In this document: in pieces, positions 8,568-17,306 of the stretch
Layout of the letters: every line of letters begins with the position of its first letter
Position numbering within the stretch: position 1 is the first letter of the stretch
Assembly (NCBI GenBank): GCA_051879015.1
Contig: JBJELF010000041.1
Location: 5,787 to 69,786, forward strand
Source of the DNA: JBJELF01 sp051879015
GTDB lineage: Bacteria > Bacillota > Clostridia > Lachnospirales > Lachnospiraceae
Direction of reading: 5' to 3'
DNA length: 64,000 bases
The notes under the pieces: generated by a model
Database searches by the model: none
What the model saw: the letters and a program-made list of their open reading frames with translations, nothing else
Told to the model about the DNA's origin: nothing
Made by a program: the position numbers and the translations under genes

Positions 8568-8596
8568 ACTATATCACATTGCTTCAAAAAATGCAA
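8568..8596 (-). promoter_or_regulatory. Promoter of the tRNA-Leu pair
   Basis: Minus-strand TTGCAT (8591-8596), 17-bp spacer and TATAGT (8568-8573), ending about 40 bp before the 5' end of the first tRNA. Confidence 0.7.
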
Positions 8597-8620
8597 GTAC
8601 TTTTTTTAATTTTCTTAATC

Positions 8621-8655
8621 AACGGACATGCCTCGCAAGCGAGGCATCATCAAGC
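8621..8655 (-). repeat. Palindromic repeat family B, copy B1
   Basis: On the minus strand TGATGATGCCTCGCTTGC is followed by GAGGCATGTCCGTT, with GCCTCGC/GCGAGGC forming a hairpin. It matches B2 at 24221-24256 and B3 at 49711-49745. A second hairpin (TCAAGCAGAAG / CTTCTGCTTGA, 8650-8686) abuts it; both lie 50-120 bp after the EF-G stop codon and may serve as its terminator, though no strong T tract follows. Confidence 0.6.
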
Positions 8656-8741
8656 AGAAGAAAGTATATCACTCCCTTCTGCTTGACTGACAACCTTTTA
8701 CTCTGCAATGTAAAAGACTCTACACAGCATAAAAATAATTT

Positions 8742-10814
8742 TTATACTTCAGCTCTGGCAGCCACTTCTTTTGCCTGAATATCACCCGGAGTCTGCTCAT
8801 AGCGAGAAAACTCATACTCAAAACTTCCCATACCACCAGTCATAGAACGCAAATCTGTAGAATATCCGTAAATTTCGGAAATTGGAATATCCGCTGTGAT
8901 AACTTGCTTGCCTCCCTGAATATGATCCATACCCAGCACACGACCTCTTCTACGATTTAAGTCGCCCATGATATCACCTGCATTTGCATTTGGAACCGTC
9001 ACCTTCAAGGATACGATTGGCTCGAGCAGAATTGGCTGAGCTTCCATAAAGCCCTTCTTAAATGCAAGAATCGTTGCCATTTTAAATGCCATTTCAGAAG
9101 AATCAACAGGATGATAGGAACCGTCCAACAGAGTTGCTTTCAAACCAACTACAGGATATCCCGCCAACGGTCCTTTGAGAACAGATTCCTGCAATCCCTT
9201 CTCTACAGCTGGGAAATAATTCTTCGGTACTGCACCACCCACAACCTTTTCCTCGAAGATGTATGGAGTCTCCAAATCTCCCGATGGCTCAAATTCCATG
9301 ATAACATCGCCGTACTGTCCATGTCCGCCAGATTGTTTCTTATGTTTTCCTTGAACTTTCGCCTTCTTTTTAATCGTCTCACGGAATGCAAATTTCGGTT
9401 TATCCAAAACAATCTCTACTTTATAGCGATTTGCCAGCTTGCTTGCCACTACTTCAAGCTGCTGGTCACCGATACCGTAAATCAAAGTCTGACGATTTTC
9501 TGCATCATTGACGATTTTCAAAGTTAAATCTTCATCCATCAGTTTTGCAAGACCTGCTGCTACTTTATCTTCATCCGCCTTATTCTTCGCATTATATTTC
9601 TTGTAAGTGTATGGAATTGACATTTCTGGAGCATCATATACTACGGTGGAACCCTTTACTGCAATCGTATCACCTGTAGATAAACTATCCATCTTTGCCA
9701 ATGCTCCGATATCTCCAGCATGTAACTCAGGTACTTCAATAGCTTCCTTGCCGCGAAGTAAATAAATTTTAGCAGCTCTGTCCTCCAATCCCTTGTTGAC
9801 ATTATAAATTGCACATCCAGGCTTCATTACACCCGTGACAACCTTAATCAAGGAATATTTGCCGATAAATGGGTCAATAATAGTCTTAAACACCTTAGCA
9901 CTGATATGTTTCTCTGCATCATACTCAATCATTTCCAACTCATTGGTGTCCAACTCTTTGCCATATTCAGCACGCTCCTTGCAAGATGGCAGATACTTAC
10001 GAATGCAGTACATCAACATCTTTAAGCCTTGAGCGTTGATACCGCTGCCCATCAATACAGGTACAATCTGATTGCTGCGAACATTAGTTTGCAATGCTTC
10101 AGAAATCTCCTCATAGGTAAATTCATCTCCGTCAAAATAACGCTCCATGAATTCCTCACTGGTCTCAGCAACCGCTTCCATCAAGGACTCACGGCTCAAA
10201 TTTACATGTTTCTCCAAATAAGCTGGAATTTCACAGTCAACAAACTCACTCTTCTCTGTAAAACGGCGGCCCTGCATCTTTACAACATTTACGAAACCGA
10301 CAAATTTTTCATTTTCTCTCCATGGCACATAGAAAGGTGCAATCTTACGTCCATATTTTTCATTTAATTTCATTACGGTATTTCTGAAGCTAGCATGATC
10401 ATCATCCATATTAGTTACAAAAATCATTCTTGGCAAATGATGCTTCTCACACAGCTCCCAAGCCTTCTCAGTACCTGGCTCAATGCCTGCCTTGCCATTA
10501 ATTACAATAATTGCTGCATCAGCCACAGAAACTGCCTCTTCTACTTCTCCCACAAAGTCAAAGTAACCTGGCGTATCAATAAAATTAATCTTAATGCCCT
10601 CTACCTCTACTGGTACAATGGCTGTGTTGATAGAGAACTGACGCTTTTGCTCTTCCTTATCATAATCGCTGATAGTACTTCCATCGATTACACTTCCCTG
10701 TCTCTTGGTAATGCCTGCCACCCAAGCAGCTGCTTCCACAAGGGTGGTCTTGCCCGCCCCGCCATGGCCAAGTAAAACAACATTTCTAATGTCCTTTGTC
10801 TGATAAACGTTCAT
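8742..10814 (-). CDS. Elongation factor G-like GTPase (EF-G paralogue)
   Basis: A 690-residue translational GTPase with G1 GHGGAGKTTL, G3 DTPGYFDF and a G4 region reading TNMDDD rather than the usual NKxD. The EF-G domain IV signature (GGHGQYGDV) and C-terminal DLRSMTGGMGSFEYEF are present. It is shorter and more diverged than canonical FusA and is not next to rpsL, rpsG or tuf, so it is probably the second EF-G-like protein of the cell, not the main translocase. I chose ATG at 10814: the longer frame would begin at a TTG inside the GGAGG ribosome-binding site (10822-10827). It has its own promoter. Confidence 0.9.
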   Translation of the reverse strand: MNVYQTKDIRNVVLLGHGGAGKTTLVEAAAWVAGITKRQGSVIDGSTISDYDKEEQKRQFSINTAIVPVEVEGIKINFIDTPGYFDFVGEVEEAVSVADAAIIVINGKAGIEPGTEKAWELCEKHHLPRMIFVTNMDDDHASFRNTVMKLNEKYGRKIAPFYVPWRENEKFVGFVNVVKMQGRRFTEKSEFVDCEIPAYLEKHVNLSRESLMEAVAETSEEFMERYFDGDEFTYEEISEALQTNVRSNQIVPVLMGSGINAQGLKMLMYCIRKYLPSCKERAEYGKELDTNELEMIEYDAEKHISAKVFKTIIDPFIGKYSLIKVVTGVMKPGCAIYNVNKGLEDRAAKIYLLRGKEAIEVPELHAGDIGALAKMDSLSTGDTIAVKGSTVVYDAPEMSIPYTYKKYNAKNKADEDKVAAGLAKLMDEDLTLKIVNDAENRQTLIYGIGDQQLEVVASKLANRYKVEIVLDKPKFAFRETIKKKAKVQGKHKKQSGGHGQYGDVIMEFEPSGDLETPYIFEEKVVGGAVPKNYFPAVEKGLQESVLKGPLAGYPVVGLKATLLDGSYHPVDSSEMAFKMATILAFKKGFMEAQPILLEPIVSLKVTVPNANAGDIMGDLNRRRGRVLGMDHIQGGKQVITADIPISEIYGYSTDLRSMTGGMGSFEYEFSRYEQTPGDIQAKEVAARAEV

Positions 10815-10950
10815 ATGCAAGTCCTCCAAATATATTTTTTAACCACGAATACTTTCTAAACTATCGCCAAAATCAAAAATTTTGAAATTATTTGATAGAA
10901 TACTCCGATTTGTCCAAATAGTTTTTTGTGGTTCTTTTAATTGTGGTTAC

Positions 10951-10979
10951 ATTTTACTATATATTTAGAAAACTTGCAA
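10951..10979 (-). promoter_or_regulatory. Promoter of the EF-G-like gene
   Basis: Minus-strand TTGCAA (10974-10979), 17-bp spacer, TAAAAT (10951-10956), giving a leader of roughly 130 nt. The 372-bp gap 10815-11186 holds this promoter, the manA terminator (11051-11086) and, at 11095-11180, a loosely palindromic stretch that may be a decayed family A repeat. Confidence 0.65.
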
Positions 10980-11050
10980 GTAAAAATAGCAAACTGCACA
11001 ATATTTTTATAATTTTTTCACAGCTTTTTTTATTTTCTTAAAATGATCCA

Positions 11051-11086
11051 ACAAAAAGCAGGCATGGAATCATTCCAATGCCTGCC
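11051..11086 (-). terminator. Terminator downstream of manA
   Basis: Minus-strand GCAGGCATTGGAATG paired with ATTCCATGCCTGC, followed by TTTTTG, about 100 bp after the manA stop. Confidence 0.8.
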
Positions 11087-11186
11087 TAGACTTCTTATCA
11101 ACTGACCATAACCGAAAAGTCACGCATAAACTTGTAACTGCCCAGTCATAGTAACGGCTTACGCCTTTGACCTTTCAATCAATCCC

Positions 11187-12137
11187 TTACTCCACGGGCA
11201 CTGTTGAAGCGATAATCATCATATCACCTGCAAGCTCAATCTTGTCCACATCATGAAGCAAAATGAAATGATCGCCCTTCTTAATCTCACAGCCATTGAC
11301 CGTTCCATTGCCTTCGCATACGGACATAGCTAAAAATGGATATTTCTGTTCCAGTTTAACTTCTCCGCTCATCTCCAATTTAAAAACTTGATAATACTTG
11401 CAGCTGTATAATTCATTTAACTCATTCTTCGGAAAGTCTACCGTAGAAGTAATACAATTTTCTACGGAAGCTGCTGGAACGGTAATTACATTGATGCTCT
11501 GCTCAATGTGCAGTTCTCTCGGTTTTCCATTGGATAGACGGTCATAGTCATACAAACGATAGGTGATATCGCTGTTTTGCTGTGTCTCCAACACCATGAT
11601 ACCGCCCTTAATTGCATGGACCGTTCCTGAATTAATCTGAATGAAATCACCTTTCTTAATGTCAACCTGACGAATCAGTTCATTCCATCTGCCCTCATAA
11701 ATCATCGCCTTCAACTCGTCTCGTGTCATCGCATTATGTCCTACAACCAATTTGGAATTTGGTGCACAATCTAATACATACCAACACTCTGTCTTTCCAA
11801 AGGAACCGTTTTCATATACTCTGGCATACTCATCATCCGGATGTACCTGAATACTCAAATCATCTTTTGCATCAATAATTTTGGTCAAAAGCGGAAAACG
11901 CTCTCCCTTGACATTGCCGAACCATTCAGGATGATTTTTCCAGGCCTGGGATAATGTCTGTCCCGCCATCTCACCATTTTTAATTTTAACATCCCCATTT
12001 TGATGAGCAGAAATTCCCCAGCACTCACCAACTTGATCTCCCATCACTGGATAATGAAACTCATCACGAAGTCTTGTGCCTCCCCAGATATTATGGGTAC
12101 AAATTGGCTCAAAAAATAAAATATTCTTATCACTCAT
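11187..12137 (-). CDS. manA: Mannose-6-phosphate isomerase, class I
   Basis: A 316-residue cupin phosphomannose isomerase. The zinc-ligand motifs SIQVHPDDEYA, GKTECWYV and NSGTVHAIKGG are all present. It interconverts mannose 6-phosphate and fructose 6-phosphate. It is 83 bp behind nagB, and both yield fructose 6-phosphate, so the pair feeds amino-sugar and mannose phosphates into glycolysis. A terminator follows. Confidence 0.93.
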   Translation of the reverse strand: MSDKNILFFEPICTHNIWGGTRLRDEFHYPVMGDQVGECWGISAHQNGDVKIKNGEMAGQTLSQAWKNHPEWFGNVKGERFPLLTKIIDAKDDLSIQVHPDDEYARVYENGSFGKTECWYVLDCAPNSKLVVGHNAMTRDELKAMIYEGRWNELIRQVDIKKGDFIQINSGTVHAIKGGIMVLETQQNSDITYRLYDYDRLSNGKPRELHIEQSINVITVPAASVENCITSTVDFPKNELNELYSCKYYQVFKLEMSGEVKLEQKYPFLAMSVCEGNGTVNGCEIKKGDHFILLHDVDKIELAGDMMIIASTVPVE

Positions 12138-12220
12138 GTCAATAATTCCCTCTTTCTATAAAATTTATGTATCAGCTCGTTCAAGCACAGCCTTTAAAAA
12201 ATAGACTGCGTATATTTTAT

Positions 12221-12949
12221 TTACAGCAATGACAATGCTTCCTCATCTGCCACAATTGTCGCATTTTTATGAAATTTCAAAATCGAAGCTGGAATCTTTG
12301 GTGTAACGGGTCCCTCGATAATTTCCTTTAAGATAGGAGCTTTTGCTTTTCCATTCACTACCACTAAAACGCGCTCAGCACTCATAATCTGACCAATGCC
12401 CATTGTGTAAGCTAACTTTGGCACTTCATCCATCGTGGCGAAAAATCTGGAATTCGCCTCAATTGTGCTCTTCGTCAAAATAGCACAGTTGGTATGACTT
12501 GTGAAGATATCTGACGGTTCATTAAAACCAATATGTCCGTTCTTTCCCAATCCCAACAACTGCAAATCAATACCGCCTAATGATTCAATTACCTTATCGT
12601 AAGCTTCACAGGCCTCCTTCGGATCTTCAATCATTCCGTCCGGAATATGAGTGTTATTTAAATCGATGTTGATATGATTGAAGAAATTTTGTCTCATGAA
12701 ATAATAGTAGCTCTGATCATTGTCTCTGGTCAGACCCTTGTACTCGTCCAGATTCACGGTATGTACTTGTGAAAAATCCAGATCTCCCTTTTTGTACCAC
12801 TCAATCAATTGCTTGTAGGTACCGATAGGGGTAGAACCTGTTGCCAAGCCCAACACAGTATTGGGCTTCAAAATAACCTGCGCAGAAATAATATTGGCTG
12901 CTTTTCTGCTCATATCATAGTAGTCTCTCGCTGCAATTACTTTTAACAT
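12221..12949 (-). CDS. nagB: Glucosamine-6-phosphate deaminase
   Basis: A 242-residue NagB: LGLATGSTPIGTYKQL (phosphate binding), VNLDEYKGL (catalytic Asp) and LLGLGKNGHIGFNEPSD (catalytic Asp/His region) are all recognisable. It converts glucosamine 6-phosphate to fructose 6-phosphate and ammonia. nagA is not in the window. The gene sits 46 bp downstream of a transglutaminase-like gene and upstream of manA on one likely transcript. GGAG precedes the ATG. Confidence 0.96.
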   Translation of the reverse strand: MLKVIAARDYYDMSRKAANIISAQVILKPNTVLGLATGSTPIGTYKQLIEWYKKGDLDFSQVHTVNLDEYKGLTRDNDQSYYYFMRQNFFNHINIDLNNTHIPDGMIEDPKEACEAYDKVIESLGGIDLQLLGLGKNGHIGFNEPSDIFTSHTNCAILTKSTIEANSRFFATMDEVPKLAYTMGIGQIMSAERVLVVVNGKAKAPILKEIIEGPVTPKIPASILKFHKNATIVADEEALSLL

Positions 12950-12995
12950 TTCTTTGTCTCCTTTATCTTTTTTATTTATTCTTATTTAAATAACT

Positions 12996-15563
12996 TTATA
13001 AGCTTACAAATGAATTGTTTCCCATCAGCATCAGCATTAATGCAACAGAACCTGCATTGTAACCGCAATCCGCATAGATAATATGTTTATCTTCTCTCTT
13101 GACATAAACCAATGGATATTGACCTGCCTGTAAATTTAAGCTCTCTGCCACTTTTTCGGAAAGCTCCCAACGAGAGGACACCACACAAGTAATTCCACTG
13201 ATTTGTGCTAATACTCTTTGAAGCAAACTTTCTTTCTTAGCATTCTCATCCTGCAGCACCAGCACAATCTGAGCGGCGATAGCAGCACACTGCTCTTTGC
13301 GCTCTAACAACTCATTGAGCACATGCTGAGTCGGTTCCTTTCCCGGTTCAAGCCACAGCACCATCTGACGTTTGCCCTCTCCTTCTTCCAAATTCGGCAT
13401 ATCTAATTCCTCTGCCAGACAAAATACTTCTCGGTCAATTAATTGCTCCTCCAGCTTCGGAACATGCTTCTTTACAAAAATTGTCTGTTGTTCTCCAGCC
13501 TTCACTTCAAAGAAGCACTCTCTCACCAGTTGATTTCCATTGGCCATACGCACTGAAGTGATAATATTATAGATGCCCTTTTTCAGACTCAATTTCATCT
13601 GATGATTTTCAATTGCTTCTCGAAACAATCCCAGCGGATGAAACATACCATTTTCCAACACACTAAGTGTCCAGTTATGAAAATAGCTCCATTCCGTGTT
13701 TGGCTCCAACTCTATCATCACTTCCTGCCTATCCTGAGTATTCTGTATACTCTGATTATTCTCAGCTCCTCCCATAATAGATTCTGCAGAATGAAATTTA
13801 CCATTCTGATAATACTCCACACTGCGATCCATAAAACGAAATCTAGCAGGAATTCCCAAGGTTCTGCAAATATCGCAAAACAAAATCTGCTGGCTCACCG
13901 GATCAGCCATCCTCATCTTTAATGCTCCCTGAGGACTGACACGCAAACGCTCAAAATCCTTGCGCTCCTCATAATGCAGGTGTGTCCGTATGTATTTCAA
14001 AATTTCTCTTGGATTTGTTATAAATTCTTCCTTTTGCTCTTTTGTAAAATAGTCACCTAAAAACTGACGGTAAGGAACCAATTCTTCATGCTCCACACGA
14101 GGATTCATCAAAAAACGTACAAAAATTTCTTCTGGATAACAATCTGCAAAGGGCATCGCTGCCTGTAAATGTTCTTCCAATACGGCTGCCGTTACATCAT
14201 ACATATCCTTGAAACTTAATGCCGCCAATAATTTGGGTCGATATGGATTCTCATCTCTCTCCAAAAAAATCATCAACTCCTCGAAATTGGCTCCACACTC
14301 ACGCAATCGCTGCTCAATCTCCGGATACCGTTTTCCCTTTTCCTCTTGGTAATAAGAAGCATTGCGAGCCAATCGTATCTGCTCTGCCCTTGCTATACGT
14401 TCTTTATTGCGCTTTTGCTGCTTTCTTGTCACATACTCCGCATGAATTCTCTCACAATCCGGTGCAATGAGAGTGTACTCCTGCCACTCGCCCAGCCGTC
14501 CATCAAAATGCTTGGAATCATCCAACACTACTTTTACCGTCCCTTGAGTGGACATAATATTCTGACAAATCCATTGCTTCCCCTTCACCACATGGAGGCG
14601 CAAGCTTCCCTTTCCTACCTCAATCTGTACTCTTCCTTCTGCATCCGTTTCTTTTGTGGCAATACCTCCAAAATGAGCACTGTTGAGCACTTCAAAATGA
14701 ACTGTTGCATCAGAAACGGGCTGTCCCTCCGTATCAACTACATTCACCGTTAAGAGTGTTGAGTGAGCGTAATCACTAAGACGATTCACATAATGAACAA
14801 AACCTTCTGTGAACTCGGCTTCTTCCATAGGAAGACAGGTAAAATACTTGGCATGAAGCAGCATCGCTCGAGAAGCAGGCATAGTAAACCAACCTTTATT
14901 GAGAATTTCTTCTGGCTCACAAGCACCCAGAAAATACCAATTTCCTTCACACCAGACTTCCACCCAGGCATGGTTGCTGTCGCAATGCGCCCAAAGCGGT
15001 GTATACACCTGTCGCGCCGGAATACCCACACTTCGCAGGACAGTCACAGTAAACACGGATTCTTCACCACAACGACCAAAACCAGAGCGATATACTGTCA
15101 ATGCTGAAGAAGTTCTCGGATCAGCCAAATGATAGGTTGCATGCTCCGCACACCAATAATTAATTTCCAAAACTGCCTCTTGTACGGTGAGATTTTTGAT
15201 GCGTTCCCATACTTCTGCAAAAAACAACTCTCTGCAATCCACAATTTTCTCATTGTTGATACGATAAGCAGCCACATCCATTAAAAAGGTTTTCTCTGAT
15301 ACCTCACGACACCAAGGAATCTCTCTTCGCAAAAACAAAGCATGTCTCGCATACTTTCTTAACAAATCAAAACTCACATCCGAAAAATCACTATAAGGCA
15401 TGGCACTGAAATAATATTTCATCACAATTTTCTCATCTTCATCACAGTTCTGCAGGCAAGTCTCCATCTCTCTCGCCGATTCCAAAGCACCCTGACTTAT
15501 CAAAAATTGCTGCGTCTGAGCATATCCAATTTCAATCCACTCAACCACTTCTTTTGAAAACAC
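12996..15563 (-). CDS. Transglutaminase-like domain protein, cytosolic, two domains
   Basis: An 855-residue protein with a transglutaminase-like core near residues 150-240: GFGRCGEESVFTVTVLRSVG (Cys), then DSNHAWVEVW (His) and WYFLGACEPEE where the acidic residue is expected. A carboxypeptidase-regulatory-like beta domain follows (VVDTEGQPVSDATVHFEV). A second weaker transglutaminase-like region near residues 540-620 (FCDICRTLGIPARFRF) lacks a clear triad. No signal peptide is seen. Start is GTG at 15563 with GGAGGT upstream; no ATG fits. Its linkage to nagB and manA hints at peptide or glycopeptide processing but that is inference. Confidence 0.85.
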   Translation of the reverse strand: MFSKEVVEWIEIGYAQTQQFLISQGALESAREMETCLQNCDEDEKIVMKYYFSAMPYSDFSDVSFDLLRKYARHALFLRREIPWCREVSEKTFLMDVAAYRINNEKIVDCRELFFAEVWERIKNLTVQEAVLEINYWCAEHATYHLADPRTSSALTVYRSGFGRCGEESVFTVTVLRSVGIPARQVYTPLWAHCDSNHAWVEVWCEGNWYFLGACEPEEILNKGWFTMPASRAMLLHAKYFTCLPMEEAEFTEGFVHYVNRLSDYAHSTLLTVNVVDTEGQPVSDATVHFEVLNSAHFGGIATKETDAEGRVQIEVGKGSLRLHVVKGKQWICQNIMSTQGTVKVVLDDSKHFDGRLGEWQEYTLIAPDCERIHAEYVTRKQQKRNKERIARAEQIRLARNASYYQEEKGKRYPEIEQRLRECGANFEELMIFLERDENPYRPKLLAALSFKDMYDVTAAVLEEHLQAAMPFADCYPEEIFVRFLMNPRVEHEELVPYRQFLGDYFTKEQKEEFITNPREILKYIRTHLHYEERKDFERLRVSPQGALKMRMADPVSQQILFCDICRTLGIPARFRFMDRSVEYYQNGKFHSAESIMGGAENNQSIQNTQDRQEVMIELEPNTEWSYFHNWTLSVLENGMFHPLGLFREAIENHQMKLSLKKGIYNIITSVRMANGNQLVRECFFEVKAGEQQTIFVKKHVPKLEEQLIDREVFCLAEELDMPNLEEGEGKRQMVLWLEPGKEPTQHVLNELLERKEQCAAIAAQIVLVLQDENAKKESLLQRVLAQISGITCVVSSRWELSEKVAESLNLQAGQYPLVYVKREDKHIIYADCGYNAGSVALMLMLMGNNSFVSL

Positions 15564-15622
15564 AACTTATACCTCCAATAAATTTACACAATGTTAAGAA
15601 CAAAAGGTTATTTAACTCCTCC

Positions 15623-15648
15623 TATGACTTTTTACTATGACTTTTTAC
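15623..15648 (-). repeat. Perfect 13-bp tandem duplication in the transglutaminase leader
   Basis: The minus strand reads GTAAAAAGTCATA twice in direct succession, with a third degenerate unit just upstream (15649-15662). It lies between the promoter and the GTG start and is followed by a GGAGG (15616-15620) not attached to any start codon. Confidence 0.7.
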
Positions 15649-15690
15649 CCTGACATCTTTACATTTTGTTGACCGAATTTACATATGTTA

Positions 15691-15719
15691 ATTATACCAA
15701 ATAAATGCCATTTTTTCAA
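15691..15719 (-). promoter_or_regulatory. Promoter of the transglutaminase-nagB-manA operon
   Basis: Minus-strand TTGAAA (15714-15719), 17-bp spacer and a perfect TATAAT (15691-15696). It implies a leader of about 120 nt. Confidence 0.8.
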
Positions 15720-15801
15720 TCTATTATTTGACAAAATTACCTATTTGTGCTCTAGCGGTGTTAACAATTCGAAACGAGAGCGAAGTCCCAGTGGCTATTG
15801 T

Positions 15802-16578
15802 TCACTGTTTAATATACTCCAGAACATCCTCAAATTTTAGTTTTCCCCCAAATAAATCCAGTGCGCTTCCAATGGTCACATCAATTTTTCCCTTACCCAT
15901 ATTTTTTAACTGCTGCAAATCTGCAAACCTGCCCACACCTCCTGCATAAGTAATGGGTATGCCATCCCACTCTGCCAACAAAGAAACGAGATCAGTGGCA
16001 ATTCCTGAAGCCTTTCCCTCCACATCAACCGCATGAATTAGAAATTCATCGCAGTACTGAGATAATTCCTGCAGCACTGTCTCAGTCAATTTTACATTAG
16101 TAAATTTTTGCCAACGGTCCGTCACAATATAATAACCATCTTCTTTTTTTCGACAGCTCAAATCCAATACCAAATGTTCTTTTCCCGTTACATCATACAT
16201 TTGCTGCAAATTTTCATAATTAATTTTTCCATCTTTAAATACGTAAGAAGTTACAATCACATGAGAGGCACCTGCCTCAAGAAATTCTCTGGCATTTTCT
16301 CTACAGATACCACCGCCAATCTGCAGCCCTCCCGGCCACTCTCTCAAAGCTAACATAGCCTGTGCCTTTGTTTGCTCATAGTATTCCGATGTCAGTGAAT
16401 TTAACATAATGATATGTCCGCCGGTTAACCCTGCTGCCCGATACAGACTTGCATAATAATCTCCGTTTTTATCCGAAATATAATTATTTTGTGCAAAGTC
16501 TCCTTCATCCTTTAGAGAACCACCCACAATCTGCTTTACCTTTCCATTATGAATATCAATACAAGGTCTAAATCTCAT
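15802..16578 (-). CDS. hisA: Phosphoribosylformimino-AICAR ribotide isomerase, eukaryote-type HisA
   Basis: A 258-residue TIM barrel that starts MRFRPCIDIHNGKVKQIVGG and contains LVLDLSCRKKEDG, EFLIHAVDVEGKASG, TYAGGVG and GSALDLFGGKLKFEDV. These segments resemble the fungal/plant enzyme (yeast His6 type) far more than the standard bacterial HisA (MIIPAIDL...). It would isomerise ProFAR to PRFAR in histidine synthesis. No other his gene is nearby: the neighbours are a NUDIX gene and the transglutaminase operon. AGGAGG precedes the ATG. Confidence 0.88.
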   Translation of the reverse strand: MRFRPCIDIHNGKVKQIVGGSLKDEGDFAQNNYISDKNGDYYASLYRAAGLTGGHIIMLNSLTSEYYEQTKAQAMLALREWPGGLQIGGGICRENAREFLEAGASHVIVTSYVFKDGKINYENLQQMYDVTGKEHLVLDLSCRKKEDGYYIVTDRWQKFTNVKLTETVLQELSQYCDEFLIHAVDVEGKASGIATDLVSLLAEWDGIPITYAGGVGRFADLQQLKNMGKGKIDVTIGSALDLFGGKLKFEDVLEYIKQ

Positions 16579-16687
16579 CTTTCCTTTCCTCCTTAAATAT
16601 CTTTGTCTGCTTTTCAGGTCTCACCCTACAAGAATGTCAACCGTCCGCTTGTCACATCAGCAGTCAATCAATCTATTTCCATGAGAT

Positions 16688-16723
16688 ACCAAAAGGGATG
16701 TTGCCGAAGCAACACCCCTTTTG
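16688..16723 (-). terminator. Terminator after the NUDIX gene, UUCG tetraloop
   Basis: Immediately after the NUDIX stop the minus strand has AAAAGGGGTGTTGC-TTCG-GCAACATCCCTTTT, a 13-14 bp stem with a stable UUCG loop and flanking A and T runs, so it could work in both directions. Confidence 0.85.
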
Positions 16724-16724
16724 C

Positions 16725-17177
16725 TTAAAAGTACTTTTTGGTTCCCCAAAGTCCCGCTTTTTTTAATTCCAGATATTCATTGTAGGCCTTTTCCAAAATT
16801 TGTTTCTCATTTGCAAATTTCAATAAATGATAGGCTTCATGAAATTTATAATACCCAGAATCAATAAAAAACTCCTCACGTTGTGGTTTACTATAGTAAC
16901 TATCCGCCATCATCAGATACCAGTGCACTTCCTTCTCTACCATATCCTGTGGAGTATGGAACGTATATTCACTTTTGTCAATATACTTAATAATCGTAGC
17001 GCTGACTCCTGTTTCCTCCTGCACCTCACGCAGTGCAGTATCACGAAACTCCTCTCCCTGCTCGACAGTTCCCTTTGGCAATACCCAACCCTCATATTTG
17101 TTCTTATAATTTTTGTAGAGGACTAGTATTTTACCTCGAAATATTACCACACCGCCACAGCTTGTTGCCTCTAACAT
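16725..17177 (-). CDS. NUDIX hydrolase
   Basis: A 150-residue NUDIX domain. The Nudix box is intact (GTVEQGEEFRDTALREVQEE, continuing TG) and the protein begins MLEATSCGGVVIFRGKILVL. Such enzymes hydrolyse nucleoside diphosphates linked to another moiety; the substrate is unknown. I chose the ATG at 17177 because GGAGG lies 9 bp upstream; the open frame extends 30 codons further without a ribosome-binding site. It lies 129 bp after the penicillin-binding protein gene and ends in a strong terminator. Confidence 0.92.
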   Translation of the reverse strand: MLEATSCGGVVIFRGKILVLYKNYKNKYEGWVLPKGTVEQGEEFRDTALREVQEETGVSATIIKYIDKSEYTFHTPQDMVEKEVHWYLMMADSYYSKPQREEFFIDSGYYKFHEAYHLLKFANEKQILEKAYNEYLELKKAGLWGTKKYF

Positions 17178-17306
17178 AATAGCAAATCCTCCTGTTATCC
17201 TTGGTGTGTCTTTCATGACTAACCACAGTATACCTCTTTTCCAAACACCTTGCAAGACAAAATCCACAAAAGATGTATAAAATATATTGGCTGCTACTAT
17301 GCACTA

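Noticed and set aside
10815..10829. TTG start for the EF-G-like gene at 10829
   Set aside because: That codon overlaps the GGAGG ribosome-binding site for the ATG at 10814.
11095..11180. Additional family A repeat after manA
   Set aside because: Some arm resemblance (AAAGGTCAAAGGCGTAA versus TTATGCGTGACTTTT) but the diagnostic TGATACCAG and GATGTTGGGG motifs are missing, so it is not counted.
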